Of a DNA stretch of 64,000 nucleotides, positions 1-14,600 are shown in pieces. The position numbers were made by a program, and so were the translations under genes. The first letter of the stretch is position 1. Each line of letters begins with the position of its first letter. The notes beneath the pieces were generated by a model. The model was not told the DNA's origin. It worked only from the letters and a program-made list of their open reading frames with translations, and ran no database searches. Source of the stretch: Halictus rubicundus (Eukaryota; Arthropoda; Insecta; Hymenoptera; Halictidae); contig NW_027488774.1 in NCBI RefSeq assembly GCF_050948215.1, positions 310,001 through 374,000 on the forward strand. Direction: 5' to 3'.

Positions 1-1094
1 GGATTGGATAGAGGATAGGATATTATAGAGGATAGGATAGGATAGAGGATAAGGTAGGATAGAGGATAGGATAGGATAGAGGGTAGGATAGGATAGGATA
101 GAGGATAGGATAGGATAGAGGATAGGATAGGATAGAGGATAGGATCGGATAGAGGATAGGATAGGATAGAGGATAGGATAGAGGATAGGATAGAGGATAG
201 GATAGAGGATAGGATAGGATAGAGGATAGAATAGGATAGAGGATAGGATAGGATTGAGGATAGGATTTGATAGAGGATAGGATATTATAGAGGATAGGAT
301 AGGATAGAGGATAAGGTAGGATAGAGGATAGGATAGGATAGAGGGTAGGATAGGATAGGATAGAGGATAGGATAGGATAGAGGATAGGATAGGATAGAGG
401 ATATGATAGGATAGAGGATCGGATAGGGGATTGGATAGGATAGAGGATAGGATAGGATAGAGGATAGGATAGGATTGAGGATAGTATAGGATAGAGCAAA
501 GGATAGGATAGAGGATCGGATAGGTGATTGGATAGGATAGAGGATAGGATAGGATAGAGGATAGGATAGGATTGAGGATAGTATAGGATAGAGGATAGGA
601 TACGATAGAGTATAAGATAGGATAGAGGATAGGATAGGATAGAGGATAGGATAGGATAGAGGATAGGATAGGATAGAGGATAGTATAGGATAGAGGATAG
701 GATAGGATAGAGGATAGGAGACGATAGCGGATAGGATAGGTTAGACGATAGGATAGGATAGAGGATAGGATAGGATAGAGGATAGGATAGGATAGACGAT
801 AGGATAGGATAGAGGATAGGATAGGATAGAGGATAGGATAGGATAGAGGATAGGATAGGATAGAGGATAGGATAGGATAGAGGATAGGATAGGATAGAGG
901 ATAGGATAGGATAGAGGATAGGATATAGGATTGGATAGGATAGAGGATAGGATACGATAGTGGATAGGATACATGATAGGATAGGATAGAAGATAGGATA
1001 GGATAGAGGATAGGATAGGATAGAGGATAGGATAGAGGATAGGATAGTGGATTGTATAGGATAGAGGACAGGAGACGATAGAGGATAGGATAGG

Positions 1095-1106
1095 TTAGGG
1101 TTAGGG
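1095..1106 (+). repeat. Isolated TTAGGG dimer within the satellite
   Basis: Two adjacent TTAGGG hexamers stand between ordinary GGATA blocks, followed by TAGGATAGAGG. The same dimer recurs at 8675-8686 in a similar local context. It is too short to be a telomere array and can be derived from the satellite by few changes. Confidence 0.6.
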
Positions 1107-4100
1107 TAGGATAGAGGATAGGATACGATAGAGGATAGGATTCGATAGAGGATAGGATAGGATAGAGGATAGGATAGGATAGAGGATAGGATAGGATAGA
1201 GGATAGGATAGGATAGAGGATAGGATAGGATAGAGGATAGGATAGGATAGAGGATAGGATAGGATAGAGGATAGGATAGGATAGAGGATAGGATAGGATA
1301 GAGGATAGGATAGGATAGAGGATAGGATATAGGATTGGATAGGATAGAGGATAGGATACGATAGTGGATAGGATACATGATAGGATAGGATAGAAGATAG
1401 GATAGGATAGAGGATAGGATAGGATAGAGGATAGGATAGATGATAGGATAGTGGATTGTATAGGATAGAGGACAGGAGACGATAGAGGATAGGATAGGCT
1501 AGACGATAGGATAGGATAGAGGATAGGATAGGATAGAGGATAGGATAGGATAGAGGATAGGATAGGATAGAGGATAGGATAGGATAGAGGATAGGATAGA
1601 GGATAGGATAGAGGATAGGATAGAGGATAGGATAGAGGATAGGATAGAGGATAGGATAGAGGATAGGATAGGATAGAGGATAGAATAGGATAGAGGATAG
1701 GATAGGATTGAGGATAGGATAGGATAGAGGATAGGATATTATAGAGGATAGGATAGGATAGAGGATAAGGTAGGATAGAGGATAGGATAGGATAGAGGGT
1801 AGGATAGGATAGAGGATAGAATATAGGATTGGATAGGATAGAGGATAGGATACGATAGTGGATTGGATACATGATAGGATAGGATAGAAGATAGGATAGG
1901 ATAGAGGATAGGATAGGATAGAGGATAGGATAGAGGATAGGATAGTGGATTGTATAGGATAGAGGACAGGAGACGATAGAGGATAGGATAGGTTAGACGA
2001 TAGGATAGGATAGAGGATAGGATAGGATAGAGGATAGGATAGGATAGAGGATAGGATAGGATAGAGGATAGGATAGGATAGAGGATAGGATAGGATAGAG
2101 GATCGGATAGGGGATTGGATAGGATAGAGGATAGGATAGGGGATTGGATAGGATAGAGCATAGGATAGGATAGGATAGAGGATAGGATTGGATAGAGGAT
2201 AGGATCGGATAGAGGATAGGATAGGGGATTGGATAGGATAGAGGACAGGATAGGATAGAGGATAGGATAGGATAGAGGATAGGATAGAGGATAGGATAGA
2301 GGATAGGATTGGATTGAGGATAGGATAGGATAGAGGAAAGGATAGGATAGAGGATCGGATAGGTGATTGGAAAGGATAGAGGATAGGATACGATAGAGGA
2401 TAGGATATTATAGAGGATAGGATAGGATAAAGGATAGGATAGGATAGAGGATAGGATAGGATAGAGGATAGGATAGGATAGAGGATAGGATAGGATAGAG
2501 GATAGGATAGGATAGAGGATAGGATAGGATAGAGGATTGGATTGGTTAGAAGATAGGATATAGGATTGGATAGGATAGAGGATAGGATACGATAGTGGAT
2601 AGGATAGATGATAGGATAGGATAGAGGATAGGATAGGATAGGGGATAGGATAGAGGATAGGATAGTGGATTGTATAGGATAGAGGAAAGGAGACGATAGA
2701 GGATAGGATAGGTTAGAGGATAGGATAGGATAGAGGATAGGATAGGATAGAGGATAGGATAGAGGATAGGATAGAGGATAGGATAGAGGATAGGATAGGA
2801 TAGAGGATAGGATTGGGGATTGGATAGGATAGAGGAAAGGATAGGATAGAGGATAGGATAGGATAGAGGATAGGATATAGGATTGGATAGGATAGAGGAT
2901 AGGATACGATAGTGGATAGGATAGATGATAGGATAGGATAGAGGATAGGATAGGATAGAGGATAGGATAGGATAGAGGATAGGATAGGATAGAGGATAGG
3001 ATAGGATAGAGGATAGGATAGGATAGAGGATAGGATAGAGGATAGGATAGTTGATTGTATAGGATAGAGGACAGAAGACGATAGAGGATAGGATAGGTTA
3101 GAGGATAGGATAGGATAGAGGATAGGATAGTGGATTGTATAGGATAGAGGACAGAAGACGATAGAGGATAGGATAGGATAGAGGAAAGGATAGGGTAGAG
3201 GATAGGATAGGATAGAGGATAGGATAGGATAGAGGTTAGGTTGGATAGAGTATAGAATAGGATAGAGGGCAGGATAGGATAGAGGATAGGATAGGATTGA
3301 GGATAGGATAGGATAGCGGATAGGATAGGATATAGGATTGGATAGGATAGAGGATAGGATAGGATAGAGGATATGATACGATAGAGGATATGATAGGATA
3401 GAGGATAGGATAGGATACAGGATAGGATACGATAGAGGATAGGATATTATAGAGGATAGGATAGGATAGAGGATAGGATATAGGATTGGATAGGATAGAG
3501 GATAGGATAGGAATGAGGATAGGATAGGATAGAGGATAGGATAGGATAGAGGATAGGATAGGATAGAGGATAGGATAGGATAGAGGATTGGATTGGTTAG
3601 AAGATAGGATATAGGATTGGATAGGATAGAGGATAGGATACGATAGTGGATAGGATAGATGATAGGATAGGATAGAGGATAGGATAGGATAGGGGATAGG
3701 ATAGAGGATAGGATAGTGGATTGTATAGGATAGAGGAAAGGAGACGATAGAGGATAGGATAGGTTAGAGGATAGGATAGGATAGAGGATAGGGTAGGATA
3801 GAGGATAGGATAGAGGATAGGATAGAGGATAGGATAGAGGATAGGATAGGATAGAGGATAGGATAGGGGATTGGATAGGATAGAGGAAAGGATAGGATAG
3901 AGGATAGGATAGGATAGAGGATAGGATATAGGATTGGATAGGATAGAGGATAGGATACGATAGTGGATAGGATAGATGATAGGATAGGATAGAGGATAGG
4001 ATAGGATAGAGGATAGGATAGGATAGAGGATAGGATAGGATAGAGGATAGGATAGGATAGAGGATAGGATAGGATAGAGGATAGGATAGGATAGAGGATA

Positions 4101-7100
4101 GGATAGGATAGAGGATAGGATAGAGGATAGGATAGTTGATTGTATAGGATAGAGGACAGAAGACGATAGAGGATAGGATATGTTAGAGGATAGGATAGGA
4201 TAGAGGATAGGATAGTGGATTGTATAGGATAGAGGACAGAAGACGATAGAGGATAGGATAGGATAGAGGAAAGGATAGGGTAGAGGATAGGATAGGATAG
4301 AGGATAGGATAGGATAGAGGTTAGGTTGGATAGAGTATAGAATAGGATAGAGGGCAGGATAGGATAGAGGATAGGATAGGATTGAGGATAGGATAGGATA
4401 GCGGATAGGATAGGATATAGGATTGGATAGGATAGAGGATAGGATAGGATAGAGGATATGATACGATAGAGGATATGATAGGATAGAGGATAGGATAGGA
4501 TACAGGATAGGATACGATAGAGGATAGGATATTATAGAGGATAGGATAGGATAGAGGATAGGATATAGGATTGGATAGGATAGAGGATAGGATAGGAATG
4601 AGGATAGGATAAGATAGAGGATCGGATAGGATGGCATAGAATATAGAATAGGATAGAATATACAATAGGATAGAGGTTAGGATAGGATAGAGGATAGGAT
4701 AGGATGGAGGATAGGATAGGATAGAGAATACGATACGATACAGTATAGGAAACAGGATTGGATAGAATAGAGAATAGGATAAGATAGAGGACAGGATATT
4801 GTAGGATAGAGAATAGGATAGGATGGATGATATTAAGGATAGAGGACAGGATAGGATAGAGGATACGATATTATATAGGAGAGGATCGAATAGAGGAAAG
4901 GATAGCGGATAGGATAGGATAGAGTATAGAATAGGATAGAGGATAGGATAGGATGGAGGATAGGATAGAGGATAGGATAGGATAGAGGATAGGATAGGAT
5001 AGAGGATAGAATAGGATAGAGGATAGGATAGGATTGAGGATAGGATAGGATAGAGGATAGGATACGATAGAGGATAGGATATTATAGAGGATAGGATAGG
5101 ATAGAGGATAGGATAGGGGATTGTATAGGATAGAGGACAGGAGACGATAGAGGATAGGATAGAGGATAGGTTAGGGGATTGGATAGGATAGAGGATAGGA
5201 TAGAGGATAGGATAGGATAGAGGATAGGATATTATAGAGGATAGGATAGGATAGAGGATAGGATAGGATAGAGGATGGGTTAGGATAGCGGATAGGATAG
5301 GATATAGGATTGGATAGGATAGAGGATAGGATACGATAGAGGATAGGATAGGATAGAGGATAGGATAGGGGATTGGATAGGATAGAGGATAGGATAGGAT
5401 AGAGGATAGGATAGGATTGAGGATAGGATAGGATAGAGGAAAGGATAGGATAGAGGATCGGATAGGTGATTGGATAGGATAGAGGATAGGATAGGATAGC
5501 GGATAGTATAGGATAGAGGAAAGGATAGGATAGAGGATAGGATACGATAGAGGATAGGATACGATAGAGGATAGGATATTATAGAGGATAGGATAGGATA
5601 GAGGATAGTATAGGATAGAGGATAGGATAGGATAGAGGATAGGATAGGATAGAGGATAGGATAGAGGATAGGATAGAGGATAGGATAGAGGATAGGATAG
5701 AGGATAGGATAGGATAGAGGATAGGATAGGATAGAGGATAGGATATAGGATTGGATAGGATAGAGGATAGGATACGATAGTGGATAGGATACATGATAGG
5801 ATAGGATAGAAGATAGGTTAGGATAGAGGATAGGATAGGATAGAGGATAGGATAGAGGATAGGATAGTGGATTGTATAGGATAGAGGACAGGAGACGATA
5901 GAGGATAGGATAGGTTAGACGATAGGATAGGATAGAGGATAGGATCGGATAGAGGATAGGATAGGATAGAGGATAGGATAGAGGATAGGATAGAGGATAG
6001 GATAGAGGATAGGATAGAGGATAGGATAGAGGATAGGATAGAGGATAGGATAGAGGATAGGATAGGATAGAGGATAGAATAGGATAGAGGATAGGATAGG
6101 ATTGAGGATAGGATTGGATAGAGGATAGGATATTATAGAGGATAGGATAGGATAGAGGATAAGGTAGGATAGAGGATAGGATAGGATAGAGGGTAGGATA
6201 GGATAGGATAGAGGATAGGATAGGATAGAGGATAGGATAGGATAGAGGATATGATAGGATAGAGGATCGGATAGGGGATGGGATAGGATAGAGGATAGGA
6301 TAGAGGATAGGATAGTGGATTGTATATGATAGAGGACAGGAGACGATAGAGGATAGGATAGGTTAGACGATAGGATAGGATAGAGGATAGGATAGGATAG
6401 AGGATAGGATAGGATAGATGATAGGATAGAGGATAGGATAGAGGATAGGATAGAGGATAGGATAGAGGATAGGATAGAGGATAGGATAGGATAGAGGATA
6501 GAATAGGATAGAGGATAGGATAGGATTGAGGATAGGATAGGATAGAGGATAGGATATTATAGAGGATAGGATAGGATAGAGGATAAGGTAGGATAGAGGA
6601 TAGGATAGGATAGAGGGTAGGATAGGATAGGATAGAGGATAGGATAGGATAGAGGATAGGATAGGATAGAGGATATGATAGGATAAAGGATCGGATAGGG
6701 GATTGGATAGGATAGAGGATAGGATACGATAGTGGATAGGATACATGATAGGATAGGATAGAAGATAGGTTAGGATAGAGGATAGGATAGGATAGAGGAT
6801 AGGATAGAGGATAGGATAGTGGATTGTATAGGATAGAGGACAGGAGACGATAGAGGATAGGATAGGTTAGACGATAGGATAGGATAGAGGATAGGATCGG
6901 ATAGAGGATAGGATAGGATAGAGGATAGGATAGAGGATAGGATAGAGGATAGGATAGAGGATAGGATAGAGGATAGGATAGAGGATAGGATAGAGGATAG
7001 GATAGAGGATAGGATAGAGGATAGGATAGAGGATAGGATAGGATAGAGGATAGAATAGGATAGAGGATAGGATAGGATTGAGGATAGGATTGGATAGAGG

Positions 7101-8674
7101 ATAGGATATTATAGAGGATAGGATAGGATAGAGGATAAGGTAGGATAGAGGATAGGATAGGATAGAGGGTAGGATAGGATAGGATAGAGGATAGGATAGG
7201 ATAGAGGATAGGATAGGATAGAGGATATGATAGGATAGAGGATCGGATAGGGGATGGGATAGGATAGAGGATAGGATAGGATAGAGGATAGGATAGGATT
7301 GAGGATAGTATAGGATAGAGCAAAGGATAGGATAGAGGATCGGATAGGTGATTGGATAGGATAGAGGATAGGATAGGATTGAGGATAGTATAGGATAGAG
7401 GATAGGATACGATAGAGTATAAGATAGGATAGAGGATAGGATAGGATAGAGGATAGGATAGGATAGAGGATAGGATAGTATAGAGGATAGTATAGGATAG
7501 AGGATAGGATAGGATAGAGGATAGGATAGGATAGAGGATAGAGGATAGGATAGGATAGAGGATAGGATAGGATAGAGGATAGGATATAGGATTGGATAGG
7601 ATAGAGGATAGGATACGATAGTGGATAGGATACATGATAGGATAGGATACAAGATAGGATAGGATAGAGGATAGGATAGGATAGAGGATAGTATAGAGGA
7701 TAGGATAGTGGATTGTATATGATAGAGGACAGGAGACGATAGAGGATAGGATAGGTTAGACGATAGGATAGGATAGAGGATAGGATAGGATAGAGGATAG
7801 GATAGGATAGATGATAGGATAGAGGATAGGATAGAGGATAGGATAGAGGATAGGATAGAGGATAGGATAGAGGATAGGATAGGATAGAGGATAGAATAGG
7901 ATAGAGGATAGGATAGGATTGAGGATAGGATAGGATAGAGGATAGGATATTATAGAGGATAGGATAGGATAGAGGATAAGGTAGGATAGAGGATAGGATA
8001 GGATAGAGGGTAGGATAGGATAGGATAGAGGATAGGATAGGATAGAGGATAGGATAGGATAGAGGATATGATAGGATAAAGGATCGGATAGGGGATTGGA
8101 TAGGATAGAGGATAGGAGACGATAGAGGATAGGATAGGATAGAGGATAGGATAGGATAGAGGATAGGATAGGATAGAGGATAGGATAGGATAGAGGATAT
8201 GATAGGATAGAGGATCGGATAGGGGATTGGATAGGATAGAGGATAGGAGACGATAGAGGATAGGATAGGTTAGACGATAGGATAGGATAGAGGATAGGAT
8301 AGGATAGAGGATAGGATAGGATAGAGGATAGGATAGGATAGAGGATAGGATAGGATAGAGGATAGGATAGGATAGAGGATAGGATAGGATAGAGGATAGG
8401 ATAGGATAGAGGATAGGATAGGATAGAGGATAGGATTGGATAGAGGATAGGATAGGATAGAGGATAGGATAGGATAGAGGATAGGATAGGATAGAGGATA
8501 GGATATAGGATTGGATAGGATAGAGGATAGGATACGATAGTGGATAGGATACATGATAGGATAGGATAGAAGATAGGATAGGATAGAGGATAGGATAGGA
8601 TAGAGGATCTGATAGAGGATAGGATAGTGGATTGTATAGGATAGAGGACAGGAGACGATAGAGGATAGGATAGG

Positions 8675-8686
8675 TTAGGGTTAGGG
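8675..8686 (+). repeat. Second isolated TTAGGG dimer within the satellite
   Basis: Same dimer as at 1095-1106. The shared flank (an ACAGGAGACGATAGAGG-type stretch upstream, then GGTTAGGGTTAGGGTAGG) shows that the two sites descend from one variant block spread by duplication. Confidence 0.6.
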
Positions 8687-11600
8687 TAGGATAGAGGATA
8701 GGATACGATAGAGGATAGGATACGATAGAGGATAGGATAGGATAGAGGATAGGGTAGGATAGAGGATAGGATAGGATAGAGGATAGGATAGGATAGAGGA
8801 TAGGATAGGATAGAGGATAGGATAGGATAGAGGATAGGATAGGATAGAGGATAGGATAGGATAGAGGATAGGATAGGATAGAGGATAGGATATAGGATTG
8901 GATAGGATAGAGGATAGGATACGATAGTGGATAGGATACATGATAGGATAGGATAGAAGATAGGATATGATAGAGGATAGGATAGAGGATAGGATAGTGG
9001 ATTGTATAGGATAGAGGACAGGAGACGATAGAGGATAGGATAGGCTAGACGCTAATATAGGATAGAGGATAGGAGACGATAGAGGATAGGATAGGTTAGA
9101 CGATAGGATAGGATAGAGGATAGGATAGGATAGAGGATAGGATAGGATAGAGGATAGGATAGGATAGAGGATAGGATAGGATAGAGGATATGATAGGATA
9201 GAGGATCGGATAGGAGATTGGATAGGATAGAGGATAGGAGACGATAGAGGATAGGATAGGTTAGACGATAGGATAGGATAGAGGATAGGATAGGATAGAG
9301 GATAGGATAGGATAGAGGATAGGATAGGATAGAGGATAGGATAGGATAGAGGATAGGATAGGATAGAGGATATGATAGGATAGAGGATCGGATAGGGGAT
9401 TGGATAGGATAGAGGATAGGAGACGATAGAGGATAGGATAGGTTAGACGATAGGATAGGATAGAGGATAGGATAGGATAGAGGATAGGATAGGATAGAGG
9501 ATAGGATAGAGGATAGGATAGAGGATAGGATAGAGGATAGGATAGAGGATAGGATAGGATAGAGGATAGAATAGGATAGAGGATAGGATAGGATTGAGGA
9601 TAGGATAGGATAGAGGATAGGATATTATAGAGGATAGGATAGGATAGAGGATAAGGTAGGATAGAGGGTAGGATAGGATAGGATAGAGGATAGGATAGGA
9701 TAGAGGATAGGATAGGATAGAGGATATGATAGGATAGAGGATCGGATAGGGGATTGGATAGGATAGAGGATAAGATAGGATAGAGGATAGGATAGGATTG
9801 AGGATAGTATAGGATAGAGCAAAGGATAGGATAGAGGATCGGATAGGTGATTGGATAGGATAGAGGATAGGATAGGATAGAGGATAGGATAGGATTGAGG
9901 ATAGTATAGGATAGAGGATAGGATACGATAGAGTATAAGATAGGATAGAGGATAGGATAGGATAGAGGATAGGATAGGATAGAGGATAGGATAGGATAGA
10001 GGATAGTATAGGATAGAGGATAGGATAGGATAGAGGATAGGATAGGATAGAGGATAGAGGATAGGATAGGATAGAGGATAGGATAGGATAGAGGATAGGA
10101 TATAGGATTGGATAGGATAGAGGATAGGATACGATAGTGGATAGGATACATGATAGGATAGGATACAAGATAGGATAGGATAGAGGATAGGATAGAGGAT
10201 AGGATAGTGGATTGTATATGATAGAGGACAGGAGACGATAGAGGATAGGATAGGTTAGACGATAGGATAGGATAGAGGATAGGATAGGATAGAGGATAGG
10301 ATAGGATAGATGATAGGATAGAGGATAGGATAGAGGATAGGATAGAGGATAGGATAGAGGATAGGATAGAGGATAGGATACGATAGAGGATAGAATAGGA
10401 TAGAGGATAGGATAGGATTGAGGATAGGATAGGATAGAGGATAGGATATTATAGAGGATATTATAGGATAGAGGATAAGGTAGGATAGAGGATAGGATAG
10501 GATAGAGGGTAGGATAGGATAGGATAGAGGATAGGATAGGATAGAGGATAGGATAGGATAGAGGATATGATAGGATAGAGGATCGGATAGGGGATTGGAT
10601 AGGATAGAGGATAGGAGACGATAGAGGATAGGATAGGTTAGACGATAGGATAGGATAGAGGATAGGATAGGATAGAGGATCGGATAGGGGATTGGATAGG
10701 ATAGAGGATAGGAGACGATAGAGGATAGGATAGGTTAGACGATAGGATAGAATAGAGGATAGGATAGGATAGAGGATAGGATAGGATAGAGGATAGGATA
10801 GGATAGAGGATAGGATAGGATAGAGGATAGGATAGGATAGAGGATATGATAGGATAGAGGATCGGATAGGGGATTGGATAGGATAGAGGATAGGAGACGA
10901 TAGAGGATAGGATAGGTTAGACGATAGGATAGGATAGAGGATAGGATAGAGGATAGGATAGAGGATAGGATAGAGGATAGGATAGAGGATAGGATAGAGG
11001 ATAGGATAGAGGATAGGATAGAGGATGGGATAGAGGATAGGATAGAGGATAGGATAGAGGATAGGATAGGATAGAGGATAGAATAGGATAGAGGATAGGA
11101 TAGGATTGAGGATAGGATAGGATAGAGGATAGGATATTATAGAGGATAGGATAGGATAGAGGATAAGGTAGGATAGAGGATAGGATAGGATAGAGGGTAG
11201 GGTAGGATAGGATAGAGGATAGGATAGGATAGAGGATAGGATAGGATAGAGGATATGATAGGATAGAGGATCGGATAGGGGATTGGATAGGATAGAGGAT
11301 AGGATAGGATAGAGGATAGGATATGATTGAGGATAGTATAGGATAGAGCAAAGGATAGGATAGAGGATCGGATAGGTGATTGGATAGGATAGAAGATAGG
11401 ATAGGATAGAGGATAGGATAGGATTGAGGATAGTATAGGATAGAGGATAGGATACGATAGAGTATAAGATAGGATAGAGGATAGGATAGGATAGAGGATA
11501 GGATAGGATAGAGGATAGGATAGGATAGAGGATAGGATAGGATAGAGGATAGTATAGGATAGAGGATAGGATAGCATAGAGGATAGGATAGGGGATTGGA

Positions 11601-14600
11601 TAGGATAGAGGATAGGATAGGATAGAGGATAGAATAGAGGATAGGATAGAGGATAGGATAGGATAGAGGGTAGGATAGAGGATAGGATAGGATAGAGGAT
11701 AGAATAGGATAGAGGATAGGATAGGATTGAGGATAGGATAGGATAGAGGATAGGATATTATAGAGGATAGGATAGGATAGAGGATAGGATAGGATAGAGG
11801 ATAGGATAGAGGATAGGATAGAGGATAGGATAGAGGATAGGATAAAGGATAGGATAGGATAGAGGATAGAATAGGATAGAGGATAGGATAGGATTGAGGA
11901 TAGGATAGGATAGAGGATAGGATATTATAGAGGATAGGATAGGATAGAGGATATGATAGGATAGAGGATCGGATAGGGGATTGGATAGGATAGAGGATAG
12001 GATAGGATAGAGGATAGGATAGGATAGAGGATAGGATATAGGATTGGATAGGATAGAGGATAGGATAGGATAGAGGATAGGATAGGATAGAGGATAGGGT
12101 AGGATAGAGGATAGGATAGGATAGAGGATAGGATAGGATAGAGGATAGGATAGGATAGAGGATAGGATAGGATGGAGGATAGGATAGGATAGAGGATAGG
12201 ATAGGATAGAGGATAGGATAGGATAGAGGATAGGATATAGGATTGGATAGGATAGAGGATAGGATAGGTTAGAGGATAGGATAGGATAGAGGATAGGATA
12301 TAGGATTGGATAGGATAGAGGATAGGATAGGATAGAGGATAGGATAGGATAGAGGATAGGGTAGGATAGAGGATAGGATACGATAGAGGATAGGATACGA
12401 TAGAGGATAGGATAGGATAGAGGATAGGATAGGATAGAGGATAGGATAGGATAGAGGATAGGATAGGATAGAGGATAGGATAGGATAGAGGATAGGATAG
12501 GATAGAGGATAGGATATAGGATTGGATAGGATAGAGGATAGGATACGATAGTGGATAGGATACATGATAGGATAGGATAGAAGATAGGATAGGATAGAGG
12601 ATAGGATAGGATAGAGGATAGGATAGAGGATAGGATAGTGGATTGTATAGGATAGAGGACAGGAGACGATAGAGGATAGGATAGGCTAGACGATAGGATA
12701 GGATAGAGGATAGGATAGGATAGAGGATAGGATAGGATAGAGGATAGGATAGAGGATAGGATAGAGGATAGGATAGAGGATAGGATAGAGGATAGGATAG
12801 AGGATAGGATAGAGGATAGGATAGGATAGAGGATAGAATAGGATAGAGGATAGGATAGGATTGAGGATAGGATAGGATAGAGGATAGGATATTATAGAGG
12901 ATAGGATAGGATAGAGGATAAGGTAGGATAGAGGATAGGATAGGATAGAGGGTAGGATAGGATAGGATAGAGGATAGGATAGGATAGAGGATATGATAGG
13001 ATAGAGGATCGGATAGGGGATTGGATAGGATAGAGGATAGGATAGGATAGAGGATAGGATAGGATTGAGGATAGTATAGGATAGAGCAAAGGATAGGATA
13101 GAGGATCGGGTAGGTGATTGGATAGGATAGAGGATAGGATAGGATAGAGGATAGGATAGGATTGAGGATAGTATAGGATAGAGGATAGGATACGATAGAG
13201 TATAAGATAGAATAGAGGATAGGATAGGATAGAGGATAGGATAGGATAGAGGATAGGATAGGATGGAGGATAGGATAGGATAGAGGATAGGATAGGATAG
13301 AGGATATTATAGGATAGAGGATAGGATAGGATAGAGGATAGGATAGGATAGAGGATAGGATAGGATAGAGGATAGAATATAGGATTGGATAGGATAGAGG
13401 ATAGGATACGATAGTGGATTGGATACATGATAGGATAGGATAGAAGATAGGATAGGATAGAGGATAGGATAGGATAGAGGATAGGATAGAGGATAGGATA
13501 GTGGATTGTATAGGATAGAGGACAGGAGACGATAGAGGATAGGATAGGTTAGACGATAGGATAGGATAGAGGATAGGATAGGATAGAGGATAGGATAGGA
13601 TAGAGGATAGGATAGGATAGAGGATAGGATATGATTGAGGATAGTATAGGATAGAGCAAAGGATAGGATAGAGGATCGGATAGGTCGGATAGGTGATTGG
13701 ATAGGATAGAGGATAGGATAGGATAGAGGATAGGATAGGATTGAGGATAGTATAGGATAGAGGATAGGATACGATAGAGTATAAGATAGGATAGAGGATA
13801 GGATAGGATAGAGGATAGGATAGGATAGAGGATAGGATAGGATAGAGGATAGGATAGGATAGAGGATAGTATAGGATAGAGTATAGGATAGCATAGAGGA
13901 TATGATAGGGTATTGGATAGGATAGAGGATAGGATAGGATAGAGGATAGAATAGAGGATAGGATAGAGGATAGGATAGGATAGAGGATAGGATATTATAG
14001 AGGATAGGATAGGATAGAGGATAATGTAGGATAGAGGATAGGATAGGATAGAGGGTAGGATAGGATAGGATAGAGGATAGGATAGGATAGAGGATAGGAT
14101 AGGATAGAGGATATGATAGGATAGAGGATCGGATAGGATAGAGGATAGGATATAGGATTGGATAGGATAGAGGATAGGATACGATAGTGGATAGGATACA
14201 TGATAGGATAGGATAGAAGATAGGATAGGATAGAGGATAGGATAGGATAGAGGATAGGATAGAGGATAGGATAGTGGATTGTATAGGATAGAGGACAGGA
14301 GACGATAGAGGATAGGATAGGCTAGACGATAGGATAGGATAGAGGATAGGATAGGATAGAGGATAGGATAGGATAGAGGATAGGATAGGATAGAGGATAG
14401 GATAGAGGATAGGATAGAGGATAGGATAGAGGATAGGATAGAGGATAGGATAGAGGATAGGATAGGATAGAGGATAGAATAGGATAGAGGATAGGATAGG
14501 ATTGAGGATAGGATAGGATAGAGGATAGGATATTATAGAGGATAGGATAGGATAGAGGATAAGGTAGGATAGAGGATAGGATAGGATAGAGGGTAGGATA

